A stretch of DNA of 64,000 nucleotides from Neptunicella sp048268085 (GCF_048268085.1 NZ_JBLWWF010000002.1:247383-311382); one strand, 5' to 3'; positions 10,100 through 19,744 are shown, numbered from the stretch's first letter. Notes: generated from the letters alone by a model not told the origin. Made by a program: numbers and translations.

Positions 10100-11032
10100 A
10101 TGCGTATGAAAGTATTGATTACCGGCAGCCAAGGCTATTTAGGTCAAAAGCTTTGCGCCTTATTAACAGATTTTGCTGACGTATATGGCATTGATATCGT
10201 CGATAGCGATACGACGGCTTACCAATATAAAAAAATGGATATTCGCTCCCCTGACGTGGCGGAGTTGATCCAGCAAGAACGCATTAGTCACGTGGTTCAC
10301 CTGGCCTCCATTGTGCAACCTGGCAACGATCGTCAACGAGATTTTGATATTGACGTTAATGGTACCCGGAATTTACTTGACGCCTGCGCCCAGTCCTCGG
10401 TGCAACATATTACCGTGACCAGTAGTGGCGCTGCTTACGGCTATTATGCCGATAATCCGCCATGGCTGCGGGAAACGGATAAAATTCGGGGTAATTACCA
10501 TTTTGCCTACAGTTATCACAAACGCTTGGTGGAAGAAATGCTGGCTGAATTTAGTCAGACTCACCCACAAATTGCGCAACTGATCCTGCGTCCCGGCACT
10601 ATCTTGGGCAAAAATACCAACAACCTAATCACTAACCTGTTTCATAAAAAACGACTATTGGCGATACGCGGCAGCAAATCCCCCTTTGTCTTTATTTGGG
10701 ATGAAGATGTAGTGGAAGTAATTAAACGGGGTGTTTTGACTAGCAAAAGTGGTATTTACAATCTGGCGGGTGATGGTGCCATGAGCATTCAACAAATTGC
10801 GAGTACATTAGGTAAGTCCAACCTGACTTTGCCAGCCGGTTTACTGCAAGCAGCGCTTTGGCTCGGTAATAAACTCGGCCTGACCCGTTACGGTGCCGAT
10901 CAAATTGATTTTCTGCGCTATCGCCCCGTACTGGATAATACCGCTCTGAAAGAACAATTTGGTTTCACACCGAATATGACTTCAGAACAGGTCTTTGAGT
11001 TTTATGCTCGCCATCAGGGATTGATTGAATGA
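10100..11032 (+). CDS. NAD-dependent epimerase/dehydratase (extended SDR)
   Basis: The 310-residue protein starts with the extended-SDR nucleotide motif ITGSQGYLGQKL. It continues with VHLASIV and the active-site YxxxK (YSYHKRLVEE, with the upstream serine in TSSGAAYG). The family includes sugar epimerases, 3-beta-hydroxysteroid dehydrogenases and related reductases. It is the third gene of the operon, one base after the transporter stop and overlapping the next gene by four bases (ATGA). No sugar-nucleotide genes are nearby, so a small-molecule dehydrogenase role fits better than sugar epimerisation, though this is inference. Confidence 0.85.
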   Translation: MRMKVLITGSQGYLGQKLCALLTDFADVYGIDIVDSDTTAYQYKKMDIRSPDVAELIQQERISHVVHLASIVQPGNDRQRDFDIDVNGTRNLLDACAQSSVQHITVTSSGAAYGYYADNPPWLRETDKIRGNYHFAYSYHKRLVEEMLAEFSQTHPQIAQLILRPGTILGKNTNNLITNLFHKKRLLAIRGSKSPFVFIWDEDVVEVIKRGVLTSKSGIYNLAGDGAMSIQQIASTLGKSNLTLPAGLLQAALWLGNKLGLTRYGADQIDFLRYRPVLDNTALKEQFGFTPNMTSEQVFEFYARHQGLIE

Positions 11033-11820
11033 CCGATAAACGCGTTGCAATTATTACCGGTGCAGCATCTGGGCTGGGGCTTGAGATGGCACGGCAGTTA
11101 GCCTCCAGCCATCAGTTATATTTAATTGACCTCGATTTGCCCCGCCTGGAACAATACTGCGGCGAAATATCCGCCAATAGTCGTTATTTTGCCTGCGATC
11201 TGGCCAGTTCACAGGCAATTGAGCAACTAATACAAGACATTAACGCCTTAACGCCCGATATTGCGTTGCTAATCAATAATGCCGGAATAACCCATCGTTC
11301 ATTAGCTAAGATAACGAAGCAGCAGGTTATTGAGAAAGTCATGCGGGTGGACTATTTTGCCCCCGTACAACTCACTCAAGGGCTATTACCACTGTTAATT
11401 GATGCCCAGACGAAGGTGGTTAATATCAGCTCCATGGCGGGGTGGATGCCTGTTATAGCGCGTGCCGGTTATTGCGCCGCCAAATCGGCACTGCATCAAT
11501 ATTTCGAGACTTTTCGGGCTGAAATGACCCCACAAGGTGTCAAGGTGTTAATGGTCTATCCGAGCTTCGTGGACACCCCAATTGAACAAAATGCCCTAAG
11601 CGGCAGTGGTGGAAGTACTCGTCATGCTCGTTCTACAGTGGGTAAGATGCGTTCTAGTCATTGGACGGTGGCTCAAATTGTCAAGGCGATTAATCGTGGC
11701 GACGAACGGTTATTTCCAGATAAGTTTACCTATTTTTCAAGTTTGCTTTATCGCCTTTGGCCATCGCTCTATATCCGTATGATGAGTAAACGTTTTGCAT
11801 CAGAATTTGAGGAACACTAA
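11029..11820 (+). CDS. short-chain dehydrogenase/reductase (classical SDR)
   Basis: The 263-residue protein has the classical SDR layout: TGAASGLGLEMA (cofactor loop), NNAG at the end of strand four, NISSMAG with the catalytic serine, and YCAAK with the catalytic tyrosine and lysine. It probably oxidises or reduces a hydroxyl/keto group with NAD(P). The C-terminal tail (LLYRLWPSLYIRMMSKRF) is amphipathic or hydrophobic and could tether it to the membrane. It overlaps its upstream neighbour by four bases and shares the last base of its stop with the next start (TAATG). The substrate is unknown. Confidence 0.88.
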   Translation: MTDKRVAIITGAASGLGLEMARQLASSHQLYLIDLDLPRLEQYCGEISANSRYFACDLASSQAIEQLIQDINALTPDIALLINNAGITHRSLAKITKQQVIEKVMRVDYFAPVQLTQGLLPLLIDAQTKVVNISSMAGWMPVIARAGYCAAKSALHQYFETFRAEMTPQGVKVLMVYPSFVDTPIEQNALSGSGGSTRHARSTVGKMRSSHWTVAQIVKAINRGDERLFPDKFTYFSSLLYRLWPSLYIRMMSKRFASEFEEH

Positions 11821-12551
11821 TGGCTTGGATTTGGATTGGCTGTTGTATTATTTTTGCCTTCGGGATCGAAGCCATGACCGGCTTTGGCAGTATTGTTCTG
11901 GCATTATCGCTGGGGGCATTGGTAATGGATATACCTACATTGGTGCCACTATTGGTTCCACTGAATATTCTAATGACCGCTCCGCTAACTTATCGTTATC
12001 GACAACATATTCAGTTTACATTATTACTGACTCGGGTATTACCTTGCATGGTATTGGGCACATTGATAGGTGTGTTACTGACCCCATATATCCCTGCTGC
12101 ATTGGCAAAACTGCTATTTGCAATATTAATTATCTGGTTTTCTGCCCGCGCCTTATTACGTAAAACCCCACCACCGTTAAATGAGAAAAAACGTAATTTA
12201 ACCATGACTGCCGCCGGCATTACCCATGGATTATTCGCCTCAGGGGGACCATTACTGGTTTATGCTCTGGCACGCAGCCAGTTAGGCAAAGTGGAATTTC
12301 GCGCCACCTTACTGTGTGTCTGGTTAAGCTTAAATGGTTTGCTGACTGGCTGGTTTATCTGGCATGGTGAGTTAAGCAATCAATTGGAACGCTTACTCAT
12401 GCTGGCACCCTGTGTATTAATTGGTGCCCTGCTCGGTAATGCATTGCATCACAAGGTTCAGGAAGGAGTATTTTTACGTTTAGTGTTTGGCTTATTGCTA
12501 CTCGTGGGTTTACTGCTTACGGTAACGTCCATCATTAACCTTATCGGTTGA
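11820..12551 (+). CDS. TSUP (TauE/SafE) family membrane permease
   Basis: The 243-residue protein has about eight membrane helices and the early TSUP signature GIEAMTGFGSIVLALSLG. TSUP proteins are mostly exporters of sulfite, sulfoacetate and similar sulfonates or organic anions. It is the last gene of the monooxygenase operon, its start overlapping the preceding stop. If the operon degrades an organosulfur compound this protein could remove the sulfur product, but other anions are equally possible. It ends 12 bases from the convergent phosphatase gene, and no terminator was seen between them. Confidence 0.85.
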   Translation: MAWIWIGCCIIFAFGIEAMTGFGSIVLALSLGALVMDIPTLVPLLVPLNILMTAPLTYRYRQHIQFTLLLTRVLPCMVLGTLIGVLLTPYIPAALAKLLFAILIIWFSARALLRKTPPPLNEKKRNLTMTAAGITHGLFASGGPLLVYALARSQLGKVEFRATLLCVWLSLNGLLTGWFIWHGELSNQLERLLMLAPCVLIGALLGNALHHKVQEGVFLRLVFGLLLLVGLLLTVTSIINLIG

Positions 12552-12563
12552 ACTTCTGGTAAA

Positions 12564-13706
12564 TCAGATTTCAACTTTTTCATATTCCCGGTTAAGTGCC
12601 GGGATGTGGATCTTAACCACACTGGAATCCGCTTTACTAATATAATAAATTAACGACGGTGCCCCTCCGGTAACGGATACCACATCACAATCATATTGAC
12701 CGGCGGGGACAGTAATTTGTGCCTCTCCAGTTTTCTGTACTGAGATCACTTTGACTTCTTCATCCTGACCATTGAACCAGTTAAAATACAGTGGTTTGTT
12801 GGAGTAATTAATTGCCTGAATCACTCCCAGTACACTTGCACGTTCATAACTGAATGCCGGTAACCAACGATCGATGGTCAGTTTACCCTGCTGATGAAAA
12901 GGTCGACGGGCCATATCCGAATGGCCGGTAACATGGTTATCGGCAAAGTTAAGTTGAATATCCACCGGTTTATTGATCGCACCGCTCATGCGCATTTGCA
13001 GCGGCTTAAGCGTATCGGCATCGGCCCATACTTTTACAATAGTATTAATATTTTGCTGTTCCAGCATGTTGATTTCCGTTATCTCAACCTGCTCCTTTTT
13101 AACAATTAAATCCTGAATGGCATAACCGGCTTCCTGACCTTGCTGCATGATACGGAATTTGGTTTTACCACTGGTCAATTTTTCATGTTCAAACGGTAAT
13201 GGCGTAACATTAATAGCAGTCTGAGGTTCAATCATCAGCTTTTCAGTACTCGGCCCCTGTTGGCTATATGTCACCGCATAAACATCACCATAACGGGATT
13301 CGTCGATACTTTGTGCTTCCCCACCGGACAAATGGACCAGCATTGGTGTGGTATTACTGTGTCCGACGATTAATGCGTTTTGCTGCTGTTCATTAAGCAT
13401 CGCTGCCACCGTCGGCAGTTCATTAGCCTTGTACACAATTATCGGCAATTCAAATTGCTCGGCGGTAGGTTTAGCCGTTTGTTCTGTACGTTTGTAGTCG
13501 GTGCTATAAACGGCTTTAATATTCTTGTCTTGCAAGAACTTGGCGAGGTTTTTTGCCCGTTTTAGCCCTTTTGGACTCAGGGCCGGATCGGATGTTGCAG
13601 ATTCAAGTTTTTCAGCATGGCGGGTGAAATACAGGGTGAAATCAGCGGCGCTAGCAACATTAAACACCATAATACAAAACAGACTGATAAATAGTCGCAT
13701 GTTCAT
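12564..13706 (-). CDS. exported histidine phosphatase fused to a DUF3108-like domain
   Basis: The 380-residue protein begins with a cleavable signal peptide (cut probably after NVASA, about residue 19). Next comes a small histidine-phosphatase domain with the catalytic RH motif (LYFTRHAEK) and the second histidine in LIVGHSNTTP, ending near residue 155. The C-terminal half (about 165-380) is mostly beta and resembles DUF3108: it has the early FRIMQQGQEAGYAI strand pair and later paired strands ending EYEKVEI. I do not recognise this exact fusion as a named protein. It acts in the periplasm or outer surface; the substrate is unknown. The gene stands alone, convergent with the TSUP gene. Confidence 0.78.
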   Translation of the reverse strand: MNMRLFISLFCIMVFNVASAADFTLYFTRHAEKLESATSDPALSPKGLKRAKNLAKFLQDKNIKAVYSTDYKRTEQTAKPTAEQFELPIIVYKANELPTVAAMLNEQQQNALIVGHSNTTPMLVHLSGGEAQSIDESRYGDVYAVTYSQQGPSTEKLMIEPQTAINVTPLPFEHEKLTSGKTKFRIMQQGQEAGYAIQDLIVKKEQVEITEINMLEQQNINTIVKVWADADTLKPLQMRMSGAINKPVDIQLNFADNHVTGHSDMARRPFHQQGKLTIDRWLPAFSYERASVLGVIQAINYSNKPLYFNWFNGQDEEVKVISVQKTGEAQITVPAGQYDCDVVSVTGGAPSLIYYISKADSSVVKIHIPALNREYEKVEI

Positions 13707-13870
13707 CCCTCATGATTTCCCGAAGGAAAATCTTAATGGAATAATCAGTTTTGGTAAACCTATATAAACGGTGGGCTGGATAAGCCACCTCTTTGATCAC
13801 GCGCTTTTCTGATTTAACAACAAGGCACTGCAATTTATAGTCCGGTGGTACCTGCTATACACCGCCATTT

Positions 13871-13896
13871 AAAAAGGGCATAAATGCCCTTTTTTA
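13871..13896 (-). terminator. bidirectional-looking terminator after der
   Basis: A near-perfect palindrome, AAAAAGGGCAT then AA then ATGCCCTTTTT, begins just beyond the der stop. On the minus strand it is a strong hairpin with a U run, ending the ndk-der cluster. Confidence 0.9.
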
Positions 13897-13898
13897 AC

Positions 13899-15359
13899 TT
13901 ATGAACGTCCGCCAAATTTCTTTTTATGGTGGCTCATTAAACGCCGGCGATTACGAATTTGAGTTAAACTCATTTCGTTTTTCTTCCCTTCAAAAGGATT
14001 CGCCCCTTCACGGAATTCAATTTTTATCGGTGTGCCCATGGTTTTCAGGGAACGACGATAATAGTTCATTAAAAAGCGTTTATACGAATCTGATAAGTCT
14101 TTGACTTGATTACCGTGGATAACAATAACCGGCGGGTTATAACCACCAGCATGAGCATATTTCATTTTAACCCGACGTCCACGCACCATTGGCGGCTGGT
14201 GATCAGCCTGAGCCATTTCCATAATTCGGGTTAACATTGCAGTACCGGCTCGATTAGTGGCAGAGGCGTAGGCTTCTTGTACCGACTCGAACAAATGTCC
14301 GACACCGGTACCATGTAAAGCAGAAATAAAATGTAAGCGGGCAAAATCAATAAAGCCAAGTCGTCGATCCAACTCGCGCTTTACATCATCTTTAACATCC
14401 TTATCCAGACCATCCCATTTATTCACGGCCAATACCAACGAGCGTCCGGCATTAAGCACAAAGCCTAATAGGCTCAAATCCTGATCAGTGACCCCCTCAC
14501 GGGCATCAATCACCAGCAACACCACATTGGCTTCTTCGATTGCTTGTAAGGTTTTGATAATCGAGAATTTTTCTACCGCTTCTGACACATTTCGGCGGCG
14601 CCTTACTCCTGCGGTATCAATCAGAATATATTCTCGTTCATCCCGCTCCATCGGAATATAAATACTGTCGCGAGTAGTACCGGGTTGATCAAATACAACC
14701 ACCCTGTCTTCACCTAAAATTCGGTTCGTTAAGGTTGATTTACCCACATTGGGTTTACCCACAATGGCCAATTTAATCGGTGATGCTTGCAAACGCTCAA
14801 GCTGCTTTTCGGCATCTTGTTCATCCAGCGTATCGGGCTCTTCTACAACCTGCATATCCGGAAATTCATCAGCCAATGGCGCTAAACAGGATTGTAGTAA
14901 TTGCAATACACCCCGTCCGTGAGCCGCTGCGATTTGATACACATCACCTAATGCCAGCGCATAAAACTCAGCACTTTCGCTGTCACCGTCAATCCCATCA
15001 ACTTTATTGGCGACCAGAAAAACTTGTTTGTTTTGCTGACGCAAATGATTGGCAATCGCTTGATCCGACACGGTAATCCCCGCGCGCGCATCTACCAAGA
15101 ATAACACCACGTCGGCTTCATCAATGGCCATTAATGATTGTCCGGCCATTTTAGCGTCGATGCCTTCTTCGTCACCGCTAATACCGCCGGTATCAACTAC
15201 GATAAACTGCAAGCCTTCATACTTGGCCTGACCGTATTTACGATCACGAGTCAGTCCCGGAAAATCCGCTACCAGTGCGTCTCGGCTACGCGTCAGACGA
15301 TTAAATAATGTCGATTTACCCACATTAGGGCGACCAACCAGAGCAACTACAGGTAACAT
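13899..15359 (-). CDS. der: ribosome assembly GTPase Der (EngA)
   Basis: The 486-residue protein contains two tandem GTPase domains with GRPNVGKS and GKPNVGKS P-loops. Each has a DT(A/G)G G3 motif and an NKxD G4 motif (NKVDG, NKWDG), followed by a C-terminal KH-like domain. Der is an essential 50S-subunit assembly factor in the cytoplasm. The start was set at the ATG at 15359 (MLPVVALVGRPN), the normal Der N-terminus, rather than a TTG at 15377. A hairpin terminator lies between bamB and der, so der is probably expressed partly by read-through and partly from its own promoter. Confidence 0.97.
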   Translation of the reverse strand: MLPVVALVGRPNVGKSTLFNRLTRSRDALVADFPGLTRDRKYGQAKYEGLQFIVVDTGGISGDEEGIDAKMAGQSLMAIDEADVVLFLVDARAGITVSDQAIANHLRQQNKQVFLVANKVDGIDGDSESAEFYALALGDVYQIAAAHGRGVLQLLQSCLAPLADEFPDMQVVEEPDTLDEQDAEKQLERLQASPIKLAIVGKPNVGKSTLTNRILGEDRVVVFDQPGTTRDSIYIPMERDEREYILIDTAGVRRRRNVSEAVEKFSIIKTLQAIEEANVVLLVIDAREGVTDQDLSLLGFVLNAGRSLVLAVNKWDGLDKDVKDDVKRELDRRLGFIDFARLHFISALHGTGVGHLFESVQEAYASATNRAGTAMLTRIMEMAQADHQPPMVRGRRVKMKYAHAGGYNPPVIVIHGNQVKDLSDSYKRFLMNYYRRSLKTMGTPIKIEFREGANPFEGKKNEMSLTQIRNRRRLMSHHKKKFGGRS

Positions 15360-15379
15360 AACTTTTCCCAAAAACAAAA

Positions 15380-15405
15380 ACGGCTCGGAGCAAACTTCGA
15401 GCCGT
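15380..15405 (-). terminator. intercistronic terminator between bamB and der
   Basis: On the minus strand ACGGCTCG and CGAGCCGT pair perfectly over a ten-base loop and are followed by TTTTTGTTTTT. It lies 26 bases after bamB and immediately before the der start region. Confidence 0.85.
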
Positions 15406-15431
15406 CAAATAACATACTTTATACGGCTATA

Positions 15432-16655
15432 TTAAGGTGTTTCTACCGCAAATATATCGCCACCACGGGTTTGAGTATAGATGATTCGGCCATCTACTAC
15501 CGGGGTGGTGTAAATGCTTTCATCTTCATCATCATCGCCTAAATCTATGCGTGCAACAATGTTGCCATCAGCTTGATTAAGCCAGTGCACAAAACCATAT
15601 TTATCACCTATCGCCAGATAAGATGAAACTGGAGCTGCGCCAGTTAGCAACCGAGAGCGCAATCCGCCCTGACTCCATAACTCCACACCAGTTCGACGAT
15701 CCAGTGCATAAACGACACTGTCATTATCCACTACGAATAATGAATTACCCTCAATAACAATATTGCGGTAGGACTTATACTCACGTTTCCAGATAATCCG
15801 GCCACTGCGTAATTCTACGGCAGCCAAGGTACCATCAAAAGAGACCACATAAGCGATACCACCTAATATCAACGGTTGTACATCAATATCTGCAATCCGA
15901 TCCAGTTCGGTTGAACCGGTTGGCGACGCGATGACTTGTTCCCAGGCCACTTGCCCGGATTCGGCTAAAACCACCGCTAATTTACCCATTGCGGTACCGA
16001 CGATTGCGCCACCACCAGCCAAGGTTGGTGTCGACACACCGCGCAATGACAATGGGGGGACTTCAGATTCGTAACGCCATTTTTCTTCACCGTTTTCGGC
16101 ATCTAATGCAAACATGATCCCGGCGGTGGTATTGACCACCACTAAGCCCGTATCCACAGCAGGAGAAGCAATGACTTCGCCGTTAACATGAACTTGCCAA
16201 ACCACATCACCGGTTTTTTCGTCTAAGGCGATAACCGATCCGTTTTCAGTGCCCATAAAGACTTTTTCGTAGGCGACTACCAAGCCACCCGCAATCCGGG
16301 CCGATTCGCCATCGTTCCACAACTTAGTGACACCGGAAAACATGCCATCATCTTTGAATTCAGACAGGTTCTTTTCCCACAACTGTTTGCCACTTTGTTT
16401 TTCAAAAGCTTTGACTAACCCATGACGATTAGCGGCAAAAACCTTGCCGTACCCCACTACAGGCGTTAAACGGGAGAAATAATCACTCACTCCATCTCCC
16501 ACTTCATGCTGCCAAACCACTTTAGGTTCAAACAGCGCTTTAATCGGCTTTAACTGACGAATTTTTAGTTCTTCTTCATCAGCAAACCAATTGGAAATAG
16601 TGGTACAGCCACCCAAAGTCGCCAATAAAACTACTGCTAATACAATCCGTCTCAC
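15432..16655 (-). CDS. bamB: outer membrane assembly lipoprotein BamB
   Basis: The start was placed at the GTG at 16655, preceded by AAGGGGA; it gives a 17-residue lipoprotein signal ending LATLGGC. A GTG at 16673 is the in-frame alternative. The mature 390-residue part is an eight-bladed PQQ-type beta propeller with repeated GxxxALDxxTGxxxW units (VIALDEKTGDVVW, MFALDAENGEEKW, VYALDRRTGVELW). BamB is a periplasm-facing scaffold of the BAM complex that inserts outer-membrane barrels. It follows yfgM by ten bases, the same order as in E. coli. Confidence 0.95.
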   Translation of the reverse strand: MRRIVLAVVLLATLGGCTTISNWFADEEELKIRQLKPIKALFEPKVVWQHEVGDGVSDYFSRLTPVVGYGKVFAANRHGLVKAFEKQSGKQLWEKNLSEFKDDGMFSGVTKLWNDGESARIAGGLVVAYEKVFMGTENGSVIALDEKTGDVVWQVHVNGEVIASPAVDTGLVVVNTTAGIMFALDAENGEEKWRYESEVPPLSLRGVSTPTLAGGGAIVGTAMGKLAVVLAESGQVAWEQVIASPTGSTELDRIADIDVQPLILGGIAYVVSFDGTLAAVELRSGRIIWKREYKSYRNIVIEGNSLFVVDNDSVVYALDRRTGVELWSQGGLRSRLLTGAAPVSSYLAIGDKYGFVHWLNQADGNIVARIDLGDDDEDESIYTTPVVDGRIIYTQTRGGDIFAVETP

Positions 16656-16665
16656 GGCGATCCCC

Positions 16666-17286
16666 TTACTCACTTGCGGCTGCCAGATTATCCAACTTCA
16701 ATTGTAACAGCGGATTGTTAGCATTCAGTTCCAAAGACTGGCTGTAAGCTGCGCGAGCTTGATCGATTTTGCCCTGTTTAACCAACACATCACCTTTTAC
16801 TTCATCGGCCGTTGCCGCAAACGCTGGGAGCTCAATACCCGCCAAGGTAGCTAACGCATCATCGAATTTTTCAAGTTGCAACTGTACTCGGGCTAAACGT
16901 ATTTGCACGGTGCCTTTAATGGCCGCGTTTTCAGCATGCCCGGTCGCCCACTGCAACTGTTTTTCGGCTTCAGCATAATCTTTACTATCAACCGCTTTTT
17001 TGGCTAGTTGTAATGCAGTTAACAGCGCATAGCTGTTATCCGGATTCTGTTTAATAAACTCAGCTGCCTGGGTAAAGCCTTTATCACCGCTTTCCAACTC
17101 GCCCATTAATTGTTCATATTGACTGGACGCTGCTTCACGCTCGGCAATTTGTTGCTCGTTATAATGACGCCATCCCCACAGGCCGCCTAAACCAATAACG
17201 GCACCTAAAATAATGGCAGTGCCATTTTCTTTCCAGAATCGTTTAATTGCTTCTACTTGTTGTTCTTCTGTGCTGAATGATTCCAT
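16666..17286 (-). CDS. yfgM: YfgM-family TPR protein, SecYEG ancillary factor
   Basis: The 206-residue protein has a short cytoplasmic N-terminus, one membrane helix near residues 22-42 (GTAIILGAVIGLGGLWGW), and a periplasmic TPR-like helical domain to the end. This is the YfgM (TPR_21) layout. In E. coli YfgM binds the Sec translocon with PpiD and helps periplasmic folding. The length matches E. coli YfgM (206). It lies between hisS (nine bases upstream) and bamB, the conserved context. Confidence 0.93.
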   Translation of the reverse strand: MESFSTEEQQVEAIKRFWKENGTAIILGAVIGLGGLWGWRHYNEQQIAEREAASSQYEQLMGELESGDKGFTQAAEFIKQNPDNSYALLTALQLAKKAVDSKDYAEAEKQLQWATGHAENAAIKGTVQIRLARVQLQLEKFDDALATLAGIELPAFAATADEVKGDVLVKQGKIDQARAAYSQSLELNANNPLLQLKLDNLAAASE

Positions 17287-17295
17287 TTTTTCCTC

Positions 17296-18570
17296 TTACT
17301 TCTTATTGGCCAACAGCGAAACAAATTCGTCTGTGGTAACCCTGATTTGTTGTTTATCTTCGCGCAAATATTTCAATGTTAATTGCTTGGATGCCGCTTC
17401 ATCTTCACCGATTAGCAAGGCAAACTCAGCGCCACTGGCATCGGCACGTTTCATTTGTTTTTTAAAATTACCGCCACCACAATGGGTCATTATACGGTAA
17501 CCCTCTAACTGATCTCGCAACTGTTCTGCCACTTGCATGGCATAACTCTCGGCTAAATCGCCCATCGCAGTCACATAAATATCCACGGGTGCAGCCACTG
17601 CATCAGTTAAGTTGAGTGCTTCGAGCATTAATACTAAACGTTCTAAGCCCATTGCAAAACCGACACCGGGAGTCGCTTTACCACCTAACTGCTCAACTAA
17701 GCCGTCATAACGGCCACCGGCACAAACCGTTCCCTGAGCGCCTAAACTGTCAGTCACCCACTCAAAAACAGTACGATTATAGTAATCTAATCCACGTACT
17801 AAACGAGAATTAACCCGGTATTGGATGCCTAATTGATCTAATCGTTCACACAATGCAGAAAAATGTTGATCAGATTCTTCATCCAAATAATCCAATAAAC
17901 TCGGTGCATCGCTAATCGCCTTTTGTACATCCGGTTTTTTACTGTCCAATACCCTTAACGGATTGGCATGCAGACGTTTTTTGCTGTCTTCATCGAGCTG
18001 CTCCTGGCGTTCAGTTAAATAAACGACCAAGGCTTCTTTATATTTGGCACGCGCCTGATTGGAGCCCAGAGAATTTAATTCAAGGGTAACATGTTCCGCC
18101 AATCCCAGCTTTTTCCATAAACGGGCCGTCAGCATAATGATTTCAGCATCAATATCAGGGCCGTTGAGACCAAAGACTTCGACACCGAACTGATGAAATT
18201 GACGGTAACGGCCTTTTTGTGGACGTTCATGACGAAACATCGGCCCCATATACCATAGACGCTGCTGCTGATTGTAAAGCAAACCGTGCTGATTACCGGC
18301 ACGAACACAACTGGCGGTACCTTCTGGCCGCAACGTCAAACTGTCACCGTTACGATCATCAAAGGTATACATTTCTTTTTCAACGATGTCCGTCACTTCA
18401 CCGATAGACCGTTTAAACAAATCGGTACTTTCCACGATCGGCATACGAATTTCCTGATAGCCATATTGGGCCACCAATTCACGAAGCGCTGACTCTAGAT
18501 ATTGCCATACGCCAGACTGGCTTGGCAGGCAATCATTCATCCCCCGAATGGCCTGAATTTGCTTACTCAC
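17296..18570 (-). CDS. hisS: histidyl-tRNA synthetase
   Basis: The 424-residue class II synthetase shows motif 2 (RPEGTASCVRAG ... RHERPQKGRYRQFHQFGVE), the HisRS-specific LVRGLDYYNRTVFEW, and motif 3 (GVGFAMGLERL). A C-terminal anticodon-binding domain follows. It charges tRNA-His in the cytoplasm. The start is a GTG at 18570: the upstream in-frame ATG is blocked by a stop, and the N-terminus SKQIQAIRGMND matches the family. It is part of the ispG-hisS-yfgM-bamB run. Confidence 0.97.
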   Translation of the reverse strand: MSKQIQAIRGMNDCLPSQSGVWQYLESALRELVAQYGYQEIRMPIVESTDLFKRSIGEVTDIVEKEMYTFDDRNGDSLTLRPEGTASCVRAGNQHGLLYNQQQRLWYMGPMFRHERPQKGRYRQFHQFGVEVFGLNGPDIDAEIIMLTARLWKKLGLAEHVTLELNSLGSNQARAKYKEALVVYLTERQEQLDEDSKKRLHANPLRVLDSKKPDVQKAISDAPSLLDYLDEESDQHFSALCERLDQLGIQYRVNSRLVRGLDYYNRTVFEWVTDSLGAQGTVCAGGRYDGLVEQLGGKATPGVGFAMGLERLVLMLEALNLTDAVAAPVDIYVTAMGDLAESYAMQVAEQLRDQLEGYRIMTHCGGGNFKKQMKRADASGAEFALLIGEDEAASKQLTLKYLREDKQQIRVTTDEFVSLLANKK

Positions 18571-18623
18571 TCACTATCCATCTTTGAAAATTTTAAAGCG
18601 CAGGATTATATACTCATTAGCGA

Positions 18624-19742
18624 TTAATCAATAGTGTTGATTGCAATCTGGTTTTGCTCATCCAGCTTAGCGGCTTTGGCACGAATGCGTTTTTCTAATT
18701 GCTCAACTAAATCATCATTGCTTAAACGCTCTTTCTGCCGTTGTCCATCCACGTAATAACCACTCATATTACGAGCACCGGTTAACCCTAGATCCGACAC
18801 TTCGGCCTCGCCCGGCCCGTTGACGACACAGCCAATAATAGATACATCCATCGGCGTTAATACATCTTCTAAACGTTGTTCCAGCTGATTCACCGTATTG
18901 ATTACATCAAACTCCTGGCGTGAGCAGCTTGGGCAAGCGATAAAGTTGATCCCACGGGAACGAATACGTAACGACTTTAGAATATCAAAGCCGACTTTAA
19001 TTTCTTCCACCGGATCAGCCGCTAAGGAGATACGAATCGTATCGCCAATACCTTCGGCCAGTAGCATGCCTAATCCAACTGAGCTTTTCACTGCACCGGC
19101 ACGCAAGCCTCCGGCTTCGGTGATCCCCAAATGCAGTGGCTGATCAATTTTTTGGGCTAATAATCGATAGGCGCCTACGGCCAAAAACACGTCAGAGGCT
19201 TTCACACTGACTTTAAACTGGTCAAAATTGAGCTTATCCAGAATGTCCACATGCCGCATGGCTGATTCCATTAGCGCCTCCGGCGTGGGTTCACCATATT
19301 TTTCCTGTAAATCCCGCTCCAGTGAGCCACCGTTAACCCCAATACGAATCGGGATGTTTTTATCCCGAGCACAGTCGACTACCGACTTAATCCGCTCAAG
19401 ATTACCAATGTTTCCGGGATTAATACGTAAACAGTCCACCCCGTATTCAGCAACTTTTAAGGCAATACGGTAATCAAAATGAATATCGGCAATTAACGGT
19501 ATATCCACTTGCTGCTTGATGAGCTTAAAGGCTTCCGCCGCATCCATAGTGGGAACAGAAACCCTTACTATTTCGCCTCCAACGGCTTGAATACGCTTAA
19601 TTTGCGCGACCGTGGCAGCCACATCGGTAGTGAGTGTATTGGTCATGGATTGCACCGCGATTGGTGCACCATCACCAATTGGCACGTTCCCCACGTTAAT
19701 GCGAGTGGATTTACGACGTTTTATTGGAGATTCTGCAAACAT
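18624..19742 (-). CDS. ispG: 4-hydroxy-3-methylbut-2-enyl diphosphate synthase (IspG)
   Basis: The 372-residue protein has the N-terminal TIM barrel that binds methylerythritol cyclodiphosphate. Its C-terminal domain holds the [4Fe-4S] ligands in ACPSCSRQEFD and GCVVNGPGEAEVSD. It catalyses the penultimate step of MEP isoprenoid synthesis. The N-terminus (ESPIKRRKSTRINVGNVPIGDGAP) and length match the E. coli protein. It lies two bases downstream of rodZ, so translation is probably coupled. Confidence 0.97.
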   Translation of the reverse strand: MFAESPIKRRKSTRINVGNVPIGDGAPIAVQSMTNTLTTDVAATVAQIKRIQAVGGEIVRVSVPTMDAAEAFKLIKQQVDIPLIADIHFDYRIALKVAEYGVDCLRINPGNIGNLERIKSVVDCARDKNIPIRIGVNGGSLERDLQEKYGEPTPEALMESAMRHVDILDKLNFDQFKVSVKASDVFLAVGAYRLLAQKIDQPLHLGITEAGGLRAGAVKSSVGLGMLLAEGIGDTIRISLAADPVEEIKVGFDILKSLRIRSRGINFIACPSCSRQEFDVINTVNQLEQRLEDVLTPMDVSIIGCVVNGPGEAEVSDLGLTGARNMSGYYVDGQRQKERLSNDDLVEQLEKRIRAKAAKLDEQNQIAINTID

Positions 19743-19744
19743 GA

